A stretch of 9,212 bases of DNA from UBA7672 sp038326205 (GTDB lineage: Bacteria > Pseudomonadota > Alphaproteobacteria > Caulobacterales > Hyphomonadaceae). The stretch lies in NCBI GenBank assembly GCA_038326205.1, contig JBBQJV010000106.1, forward strand, positions 1 to 9,212. Direction: 5' to 3'. The position numbers were made by a program, and so were the translations under genes. Below are positions 1 to 5,043 of the stretch, piece by piece (position 1 is the first letter of the stretch; the number at the start of each line of letters is the position of its first letter). The notes under the pieces were generated by a model. The model searched no databases and had not been told where the DNA came from. It worked only from the letters and a program-made list of their open reading frames with translations.

Positions 1-174
1 TCCTTGTTCCCCTTCTCGTACGTCTCGGTACGACCATCGGCGGATCGCCCGGCTCTCGCCGAGCTTATCGGCACGCGCCACTACATTGTTACCGATGGCA
101 GGCGCGCACAACAATCGCTGTTCCGGCTCGCCCGGTCGGGCGGGCGGCAGATCGCCAACAAGCGTCGCTCGTAA
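1..174 (+). CDS. Possible C-terminal end of an unrecognised gene (partial)
   Basis: Frame 1 is open from the first base to a TAA at 172-174, giving 57 residues with no start codon required inside the window. The readable end is basic, with segments such as ELIGTRHYIVTDGRRAQQ followed by SLFRLARSGGRQIANKRRS. I do not recognise the family. The composition, rich in Arg and Gln with few hydrophobic residues, would suit a soluble or nucleic-acid-binding tail. The frame is short enough to be open by chance in GC-rich DNA, so this is only a candidate. Sequence upstream of the window would decide it. Confidence 0.3.
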   Translation, partial: SLFPFSYVSVRPSADRPALAELIGTRHYIVTDGRRAQQSLFRLARSGGRQIANKRRS

Positions 175-304
175 CCTTCAGCTCCTATGATAGGATCCTC
201 GGTAATGCGTGAAGCGTTAGCAGGGCCACACCGCGCGCTGGATCGCGGTCGGCGGGAAGCGGTGCCGCTTGTACGATATTCTTGTCATTGGGTGCTCCCG
301 AAGG

Positions 305-335
305 CCAATGAACAAGGCCTTACCAGAGACGAGGT
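305..335 (+). repeat. Left copy of window-scale direct repeat
   Basis: Bases 305-330 match 8963-8988 at 24 of 26 positions. Both copies begin CCAATGAACA and end GCCTTACCAGAGAC. A further GAGGT match follows after one extra base in the right copy. The copies have the same orientation and lie about 8.66 kb apart, enclosing the Het-C-like, TIR, receptor and TPR genes. The right copy sits just before the IS3-family element. It could be a dispersed intergenic repeat or the remains of an island boundary; the sequence does not decide between them. Confidence 0.6.
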
Positions 336-362
336 AGCGTTGGTCTGACAGCACCACGCTGC
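327..362 (+). repeat. Direct repeat with dyad core, copy 1
   Basis: The first 20 bases (327-346, beginning AGACGAGGTAGCG) match 447-466 at 18 of 20 positions. The following 16 or so bases match more loosely. The two copies start exactly 120 bp apart. The flanking AGAC and GTCT arms are complementary, though the dyad is weaker here than in copy 2. Its position upstream of the Het-C-like gene allows an operator role, but a dispersed repeat is equally possible. Confidence 0.5.
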
Positions 363-446
363 ACTCAGAGAGCTTAGTCTCGAGGGTCGTCAGGAAACCG
401 GACGATGGCGCAACAACCGGGCCGACATCCGCATGGTTGCCTGCAC

Positions 447-482
447 AGACTAGGTAGCGTTAGTCTGGCTTCATCACTTTGC
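447..482 (+). repeat. Direct repeat with dyad core, copy 2
   Basis: This is the second copy of the repeat at 327-362. Here the dyad is perfect: CAGACTA at 446-452 and TAGTCTG at 460-466 flank a central GGTAGCG, spaced like a dimeric-regulator operator or a small hairpin. It ends about 85 bp before the chosen start of the Het-C-like gene. Any regulatory function is inferred from position and symmetry only. Confidence 0.5.
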
Positions 483-556
483 GTGGTTGGAGCGAACACC
501 TATCGCGGCGTAACTAAAACCAAATGGCCGCCGGGGTTACCGGGCCGGCTCAGATC

Positions 557-563
557 GGGAGAG
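557..563 (+). promoter_or_regulatory. Ribosome binding site of the Het-C-like gene
   Basis: GGGAGAG lies 5 nt before ATG 569. It decides the start in favour of 569 over the in-frame ATG at 524, whose upstream sequence (AACTAAAACCAA) has no purine-rich site. Confidence 0.65.
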
Positions 564-568
564 ACACC

Positions 569-2209
569 ATGGCGAATGAAATGCGCAAGCGCCGTCGATT
601 TCGCTGGTTGTCACGCGCGATTGCTGGAATTTCCATGCTGGCGTTCGCTGGAATTATTCCCGTCGCAAGCGCTTATGATACCGGCCACCACTCGGATCTC
701 ACGCGCGAGGCGGTAGCTGATCTGGGATTCAGCGATACTGCTATTCAAGTTATGCAAGTCGAGAATTGGCTGGTGGACTACTACTCCAACCGAGAAGCAG
801 GAGTGGACGACTCGATCAAGACTGACTGCGACAAGCTACACTCGGACAACCTGTTCAACGAGGCGTCAGTCAAGAACTACTGGGATCGGTTCAACACCAA
901 CGCAGAGGCCGCGTTTTCGGAAGCTGCAAGGAACAAAAATCCGCGGCAGGTATTGGCGCTGCTTGGGATGAGCCTGCACACCGTGCAGGACTTCTATTCG
1001 CACTCCAACTGGGCGGAGCTTCAAGGTACTCCAGCCGGGTTTGACTATTCGACGTTGACCTATTTTGACGCCCGCAGAAGGGACGGCGTCAAAACGGGGA
1101 AGGCGTCATCGAACAACACACCAGGTCAGGCGCCGCATGGCGGGTACTACGATGGCATGAACCATGACTGGTATGGCAAACAGAACTGGGACCGTTCTTA
1201 TGTGCTCGCCTATGCCGGGTCGCGGCAGTGGGCAAACCAGGTACGGCTGTGGGTTAGCGCAGTGGACCCCGCGGTTTGGGAACAGGCGAGACAAATCTCG
1301 CTGAGCAGCAAGCAGCTCGGCAAGCTAAGTTCAGACCTCAATGCCGCATATCGCATCTCCGAATGGGCGAAGTACCCCACTGGGGGAGAGGATGGCCATT
1401 GGAAAGGAAAAGGCAGTGGAGACAGTGCCTCTTGGATTGCATTTACCGCTCACTGGATAACCCTGACCACAGACTCCGATTTTGTAGAGGACTTCAAGAA
1501 TCGCTCTTGGCATAAGCTTCTATCCGGTGGGCTGCGGGGGTCACTGGACCTCGCAGTGAATCAGCAACCCCCTTCGCCTGCGCCACAGATAGCCATCTAC
1601 CCGATTAAAAAGAGCGCCGTCTTCCTGAAGACAGTGTCTGTCAAAGATTTGGACGGTATCGACCCGTTGCCAACCGACGATGCCGACTTCTACGCAAAGA
1701 TAGGTATCAACAACCAGATATTTATCGAGTCGACGCAGAATGGTCGCGACAGTCTGACTCCACCGTGGATTACGATGAAGTTCGTGGATGCGGGCACGCC
1801 GTTCGTGGCAGTCCACTATGAGCTCTGGGACGAAGACACGACTTCGGGCGATGATCACCTCGATATCGAGCCCCGCAAAGGTGTCACGAATTTGGACTTT
1901 CTCTATAACCTCAACACCCGTCGCTCCAACGGGATCGGTATCGACGGTGTGCTCGACAACCCCTCAAGCTTGCTCGTCAGTCGAGGGACGCCGGGGGACC
2001 ACGCGGAGGTGAAAATTTATATCACCACGCGCACCCTGGGACCGGCCCCCAATCCGCTGCCCCCGATCGTCGGTCCATTCATTGGGCCCGAGTCCCAAGT
2101 GATGTCGCAGACGACGCCGGCGCCGGCCGTCACGCCCTCGCCCAAGCCGCCGACGCATGGTGTCAAACCGCCTAAACCGGCGAAGGGCGGCAAGCCGACC
2201 GACGAATAG
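569..2209 (+). CDS. Exported zinc phospholipase C / Het-C-like protein with C2-like and Pro-rich C-terminal regions
   Basis: This 546-residue protein starts at ATG 569, chosen because GGGAGAG (557-563) lies 5 nt upstream; the ATG at 524 has no such site. A basic N-terminus with an RRRF twin-arginine-like run and a hydrophobic stretch end at VASA-35, a likely signal peptidase site, so the protein is probably exported. The mature N-terminus YDTGHH, His91, the segment LHTVQDFYSHSNW (His137, Asp141, His145) and HGGYYDGMNHDW (His190, His199, Asp200) supply the His/Asp ligand pattern of zinc-dependent phospholipase C and Het-C-like proteins. That family acts on phospholipids; this protein's substrate is unknown. 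Residues about 345-470 look like a C2-type beta-sandwich with an acidic loop (WDEDTTSGDDHLD) that could bind calcium and membrane. The last 50 or so residues are Pro/Lys-rich. It stands alone with no operon partner. The family assignment is by motif. Confidence 0.75.
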   Translation: MANEMRKRRRFRWLSRAIAGISMLAFAGIIPVASAYDTGHHSDLTREAVADLGFSDTAIQVMQVENWLVDYYSNREAGVDDSIKTDCDKLHSDNLFNEASVKNYWDRFNTNAEAAFSEAARNKNPRQVLALLGMSLHTVQDFYSHSNWAELQGTPAGFDYSTLTYFDARRRDGVKTGKASSNNTPGQAPHGGYYDGMNHDWYGKQNWDRSYVLAYAGSRQWANQVRLWVSAVDPAVWEQARQISLSSKQLGKLSSDLNAAYRISEWAKYPTGGEDGHWKGKGSGDSASWIAFTAHWITLTTDSDFVEDFKNRSWHKLLSGGLRGSLDLAVNQQPPSPAPQIAIYPIKKSAVFLKTVSVKDLDGIDPLPTDDADFYAKIGINNQIFIESTQNGRDSLTPPWITMKFVDAGTPFVAVHYELWDEDTTSGDDHLDIEPRKGVTNLDFLYNLNTRRSNGIGIDGVLDNPSSLLVSRGTPGDHAEVKIYITTRTLGPAPNPLPPIVGPFIGPESQVMSQTTPAPAVTPSPKPPTHGVKPPKPAKGGKPTDE

Positions 2210-2240
2210 AAGGCCGTGTGCGAGAAATGTCAGGTTATTT

Positions 2241-2489
2241 AATGCACGGCTCGAAGCCAAAGGGCGGTGCCCGTCCGAAGACGTCGGAGGAGCGCCCGGA
2301 TACCAGGACAATCTCGCGGCCATCAATAGCCCCGACCACCCGGAGCATGCCAACATGATCGCCTTAGGACCCGAAGCGTTCGATCCCCTCGTGATCAACG
2401 AGCGCGAGCTCACTCGCGCGGTCGACCGACTGGCCGAGAAGTGGGAGCCTAAGCCCCGCCGTAAGAAAACAGGTCAAGCCCCGATCTGA
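2241..2489 (+). pseudogene. C-terminal remnant of a plasmid pRiA4b ORF-3-like protein
   Basis: From about 2241 the plus-strand frame reads NARLEAKGRCPSEDVGG, then GYQDNLAAINSPDHPEH and EAFDPLVINERELTRAVDRL, ending at TGA 2487-2489. The CP-EDxGG, GY, DPxHPEH and FDP order is the signature of the C-terminal half of the pRiA4b ORF-3-like family, also known as IS1096 passenger TnpR-like. Members are usually about 180 residues or more, with a conserved N-terminal part (a typical IRPPIWRR-type start) that is absent here. Upstream the frame runs into the end of the Het-C-like gene without family resemblance, so the 5' half has been lost, probably by recombination near 2215-2240. A translated product is unlikely unless the frame is entered from the ATG-less upstream region. 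Function in the family is unclear; many members occur on plasmids and near mobile DNA. Confidence 0.7.
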
Positions 2490-2798
2490 AGGGCGCCGCG
2501 GCTACGCTTACGCTCTAGCTGGCTCATGTGGTGCTAATCGCCTGCGGCCGGCGACGTACAGCTGTGTCCCTCTTTGCGTCGTTGCACGGCCGAATGTCTG
2601 ATCAGGGCCATCGATGCCTGCGCCGCCACATTATTACGATCGACAGGGCTGACCCATAGCTTCCATTCCCTCAGCCTTCCCTGTCGGGCTGGACGTCGCC
2701 ATAAGACGTCATAGGTAATCTTCCTCTCCCCGGTCTGATGAATCGACCTTCCGGCGCCTGTCATGTAGTCCTTTGCTTCGCACTCAGCAGGGTTGGGC
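2490..2798. other. Spacer before the TIR gene, containing repeat copy A
   Basis: About 310 bp lie between the pRiA4b remnant and the TIR gene. Apart from repeat copy A (2583-2705) I see no gene, RNA or clear promoter. A minus-strand frame over 2534-2809 exists but only shadows the repeat and the start of the TIR gene. Confidence 0.55.
2583..2705 (+). repeat. Spacer repeat copy A, upstream of the TIR gene
   Basis: This copy shares an exact 18-bp core, TATTACGATCGACAGGGC (2632-2649), with copy B at 4565-4582. The match extends with gaps on both sides: GGGCCATC before the core, then AGCTTCC, GGGCTG and CGCCATAAG after it. The copies have the same orientation and flank the TIR/TolB/TPR gene on both sides. 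Copy A carries roughly 15 extra bases in its 3' half. Such degenerate intergenic repeats are common in sphingomonads (inference); the copies may mark a transferred or recombining cassette. Confidence 0.6.
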
Positions 2799-3602
2799 GT
2801 GCCGGACATTTTCCTTTCCTACAATCGCGAGGATCAGGCGCGGGCGAAGCTGTTCGCGGAAGCGTTCGAACACCAAGGCTTCAAGGTCTGGTGGGATGTC
2901 GGGCTGCGTACGGGCGAGGCCTATGACGAAGTGACGGAGACAGCGCTGCGAACGGCCAAAGCCGTAGTCGTGCTTTGGTCGAAGAAATCGGTCGTCTCGC
3001 GTTGGGTGCGGGCCGAAGCCACCCTCGCCGACCGCAACAAGACCCTTCTTCCCTGCATGATCGAGGTGTGCGAACGCCCGATCATGTTCGAGCTGACGCA
3101 GACGGCGGAGCTGGGGCATTGGAACGGAGACGGTGACGACGGGGCGTGGGTGGCGTTCCTTACTGATGTGCGTCGGTTCGTGGCCAAGGAGGCAGCGCCA
3201 GCGATCGGAGTTCCGACCACGCCGCTTGCCGCCCCGACCGTTCAGGAAACGCTGAAGCCGGGCCAGAGCGGATCTGCGCCGTCGCTGGCGGTGCTGCCCT
3301 TCACCAACCGCTCCGGGCAGGCGGAAGACGAAGTCTTCGCCGAGGGGATGGTCGAAGATGTGATCTCGGCGCTGTCGCAGGGCGTCAATGTCCGCGTGCT
3401 CGGCGCGACCGCCACTGCTAACCTGAGCCGCGCGGCGATTGCCGATCTTGCGGCGCTCGGACATCAGCGGGATCGTACTTGCTGTACGCGCCCAGCGAAC
3501 GGGTCGCTGCTTCCCAGGCGGTCAGGTCGCCGGGCTTTTTCAGCACCCGCTCCAACTCCAGGCTATAGACCTGCGCATCAAGACTGCCGGCGATTTCCGT
3601 GA
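2799..3602 (+). CDS. TIR-domain protein as currently readable (truncated, chimeric tail)
   Basis: In the orientation shown the frame yields 267 residues: 223 native ones plus 44 translated from the wrong strand of the inverted segment (starting RDRTCCTRPANGS). The TIR domain is complete: DIFLSYNREDQ (strand A/box 1), WWDVGLRTGEAYDEV (BB loop and the acidic residues where catalytic Glu is expected), AKAVVVLWSKKSVVSRWV and the LLPCMIEV strand. The TolB-like domain is cut after about 60 residues. GTG 2799 is preferred because CAGCAGGG lies just upstream; TTG 2793 would overlap that site, and a stop at 2766 limits any earlier start. If expressed, the cell would make a TIR domain freed from its TolB/TPR regulatory half, which could be inert or unregulated. 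This is an inference. Confidence 0.6.
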   Translation: MPDIFLSYNREDQARAKLFAEAFEHQGFKVWWDVGLRTGEAYDEVTETALRTAKAVVVLWSKKSVVSRWVRAEATLADRNKTLLPCMIEVCERPIMFELTQTAELGHWNGDGDDGAWVAFLTDVRRFVAKEAAPAIGVPTTPLAAPTVQETLKPGQSGSAPSLAVLPFTNRSGQAEDEVFAEGMVEDVISALSQGVNVRVLGATATANLSRAAIADLAALGHQRDRTCCTRPANGSLLPRRSGRRAFSAPAPTPGYRPAHQDCRRFP

Positions 3603-3764
3603 CGAGTTCCTCTTGCAGCTCGGCCAGCTCAGCTAGCGGTCTGTCGAACTTTGCGGTGCAGACGATTTCTCCTGTCGCCGCCTCAAGCAACTGCGTGGTG
3701 ACCCGCAGGTTAGCGCCCACGCGCCGCACATTGCCTTCGAGCAGATAACGCACGCCAAGCTGAT
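3463..3764 (-). other. Inverted segment inside the TIR gene, bounded by a 6-bp inverted repeat
   Basis: Read on the minus strand, this segment encodes LGVRYLLEGNVRRVGANLR, then TTQLLEAATGEIVCTAKFD, a coiled-looking LAELAELQEELVTEI and KKPGDLTAWEAATRSLGAY. These are the missing 97 residues of the TolB-like domain and the linker to the TPRs. ATCAGC at 3463-3468 and GCTGAT at 3759-3764 are exact inverted repeats at the two joints. Inverting between them gives GHQ-LGVRY at the left joint and YDP-ADRDRAIEEARR at the right joint, both in frame (3468 to 3759 is 291 nt). I see no longer inverted repeat at the ends and no recombinase gene in the window. A minus-strand frame spanning 3418-3942 is an accident of this arrangement. 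Confidence 0.9.
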
Positions 3765-3833
3765 CGAGACCGCGCCATCGAGGAAGCCCGACGCGCCGTC
3801 GCCATCGCACCGGACTATGCGCCCGGACAGGCG

Positions 3834-4472
3834 ATGCTCGCAGACGCGCTCGCCAATGCCTATTTTTCGGGAAGTCCGGACGATCCCTCCGAGGTCGAGC
3901 GCGTTCGCGCCATCGCGGCTCACGCCCTTTCGCTGGCGCCAAATGACGCTTGGGTGCTCAGCTTTGTGGGACACGCTCTGTGCTTCATCGGCTTTCCTGA
4001 GGAAGGCGCGCGCCATACTGAGCGAGCCGTGCGCAAGGCGCCGGGGAGCGGTCAATTGCAGTACCAGCATGGCACCACCTGCTACTTTCTGAACCGGATG
4101 GAGGAGGCGTTATCGCACCTCAACACGGCGGAACGCTTAATGATGGGTTCGCACCTGATGTGGGCGGTGAAGGTCTGGCAATCGGGTGCGCTCGCTGCGC
4201 TGGGGCGTTGGACGGAAGCGGAAGCTGTCATCGATGCAGGCATCAGCCTCATTCCGACATTCGGCTGGAATTACGAGTGCAAGGCGCGGTGTTGCTTGGC
4301 GCTCGGGCGAGTTGCGGAAGCACGCGTGCAGATCGAGACTGCGCGACGCCTCGGGTGTGACCAGTCGATGTCGGAGCGGTTCTGGCGCCGGAGCCTGGCA
4401 CGCAGCCCGAGACTCGACGCTGACGTCGCCGCGCTCCGTGCGCTCTACCCATCGACAGAGCCCGGCGTATGA
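3834..4472 (+). pseudogene. Detached TPR C-terminal half of the TIR gene
   Basis: These 212 residues from ATG 3834 continue the frame that is broken upstream; native homologous sequence actually begins at 3759. Helical pairs with TPR-like spacing are visible: VRAIAAHALSLAPNDAWVLS, EEGARHTERAVRKAPGSG, MEEALSHLNTAERLM, GRWTEAEAVIDAGISLIP and GRVAEARVQIETARRLG. The end, LDADVAALRALYPSTEPGV, resembles the closing segment of TolB-like/TPR proteins. There is no good ribosome site before 3834, so independent translation is doubtful. It belongs to the TIR gene rather than being a gene of its own. Confidence 0.75.
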
Positions 4473-4520
4473 CTGCCCCGCCTGACATCTCTCTGTCCTG
4501 AAAACGCTAGGATCATGCGT

Positions 4521-4620
4521 GGGCAACCGGCCGTCTCGGGCCATCAATCCCAGCCCCCCAACAATATTACGATCGACAGGGCCGCTCCAGAGCTTCCGCT
4601 CCGGGCTGCCTCCGCCATAA
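4521..4620 (+). repeat. Spacer repeat copy B, downstream of the TIR gene
   Basis: This is the partner of the repeat at 2583-2705, in the same orientation. The exact core is TATTACGATCGACAGGGC at 4565-4582, with flanking GGGCCATC (4538-4545), AGAGCTTCCGCTCC, GGGCTGCC and CGCCATAAG. It begins about 50 bp after the stop codon of the TIR gene. Similarity may continue weakly to about 4650 (GTCGTCATTCGTAAGC against GACGTCATAGGTAATC). Confidence 0.6.
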
Positions 4621-4692
4621 GGCCACCGCCAACAGTCGTCATTCGTAAGCAACAGGGCGCCGGTTGCCCGGCACCCCATTCATCGTCGGCTA

Positions 4693-4822
4693 GTGCTGAC
4701 AAGTTGAGTGTCCTTCAGCATAATTCCGTCATCGGCTCCTAAGAAATCCCACATGATTTCAAGCGCCGGCTTTCACGCACTGGAGCACAATTGAAGTCGT
4801 CTTCGACTCAACTTGTCAGCAC
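4693..4822. mobile_element. MITE-like element with 17-bp terminal inverted repeats
   Basis: GTGCTGACAAGTTGAGT at 4693-4709 is the exact reverse complement of 4806-4822. The 130-bp unit is too short to code for a transposase and has no frame of interest, which is what a miniature inverted-repeat element would look like. The flanks (GGCTA on the left, CTCGC on the right) show no obvious target-site duplication, so an alternative is a large hairpin or a two-site operator upstream of the receptor gene. Confidence 0.55.
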
Positions 4823-5026
4823 CTCGCGTGTGGCTTTCGCGCACTTGGATTGAGAGTTTTTGCGGTTTCCGTAGCGGCGCGCTGCGGTAGATTCCAAGAG
4901 TTCTGTTGACCAGGCATAAAGCCTGAATTGAATGAACGGAGGGACGGCCCGACTCCCCCGGGCATGTAACAGCGCACTGCAGAAAACTCAGGTGCTGCGG
5001 GAAACAACGAGGCCCAAGAGCCGCAA

Positions 5027-5033
5027 GGGGAGG
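5027..5033 (+). promoter_or_regulatory. Ribosome binding site of the receptor gene
   Basis: GGGGAGG lies 10 nt before ATG 5044 and supports that start, which is also followed directly by a good signal peptide. Confidence 0.65.
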
Positions 5034-5043
5034 ATCGCATCCT

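Larger units (their letters stand above)
175..568. other. Spacer with repeats, no gene supported
   Basis: This stretch of about 390 bp between the possible partial gene and the Het-C-like gene holds no convincing coding frame. It contains two copies of a roughly 36-bp repeat (327-362 and 447-482) and one copy of a roughly 31-bp repeat (305-335) that recurs at 8963-8994. A small palindrome, AAGCGG-TG-CCGCTT, lies near 260. No promoter with good -35 and -10 boxes could be picked out. A frame starting at 405 overlaps the downstream gene and has no family resemblance. Confidence 0.6.
2799..4472 (+). pseudogene. TIR / TolB-like / TPR protein gene, split by an internal inversion
   Basis: As it stands the gene is disrupted. 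The plus strand encodes the TIR domain and the first part of a TolB-like domain up to 3467; the next part is encoded backwards at 3469-3758; the TPR half resumes in frame at 3759 and ends at TGA 4470-4472. Flipping 3463-3764 restores one 557-residue frame (558 codons from GTG 2799). The restored protein has TIR at about residues 2-95, a linker, TolB-like/adenylate-cyclase-associated sequence at about 162-265 (SLAVLPF, then FAEGMVEDVISAL, then LGVRYLLEGNVRR) and TPR-like helices at about 310-545 (RAIEEARRAVAIAPDYA and HALSLAPNDAW repeats). Bacterial TIR domains often degrade NAD or make nucleotide signals in defence; that role here is inference. No signal peptide or membrane segment is seen, so the protein would be cytoplasmic. 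The absence of other damage suggests a recent or reversible event, or an assembly fault. Confidence 0.85.
4473..5043. other. Spacer with repeat copy B, a MITE-like element and the receptor leader
   Basis: This stretch of about 570 bp has no supported gene. In order it holds repeat copy B (4521-4620), a 130-bp element with 17-bp perfect terminal inverted repeats (4693-4822), an 18-bp imperfect direct repeat (4768-4784 and 4832-4849), and about 190 bp of leader before the receptor. A TTGACC at 4906-4911 is the best -35-like box, but no good -10 follows at normal spacing, so no promoter is claimed. Confidence 0.55.

Noticed and set aside
524..568. Earlier ATG start for the Het-C-like gene
   Set aside because: There is no ribosome site, and the 15 added residues would bury the signal peptide.
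405..716. Plus-strand frame of 103 residues upstream of the Het-C-like gene
   Set aside because: It overlaps the signal peptide region of the Het-C-like gene in another frame, has no ribosome site and has shuffled-looking composition.
2784..3464. Minus-strand frame of 226 residues
   Set aside because: It is antisense to the TIR domain, whose plus-strand sequence is clearly conserved.
3418..3942. Minus-strand frame of 174 residues containing a clear TolB-like segment
   Set aside because: Only the part from 3469 to 3758 is real protein sequence. It is the inverted piece of the plus-strand TIR gene; the flanking parts of the frame are antisense to that gene.
4137..4679. Minus-strand frame of 180 residues over the TPR half and repeat copy B
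   Set aside because: It is antisense to the TPR sequence. The RKLW..PVDRN similarity to the 2534-2809 minus frame comes from the DNA repeat, not from a shared protein.
4906..4934. TTGACC as a -35 box for the receptor promoter
   Set aside because: No acceptable -10 box occurs 15-19 bp downstream.
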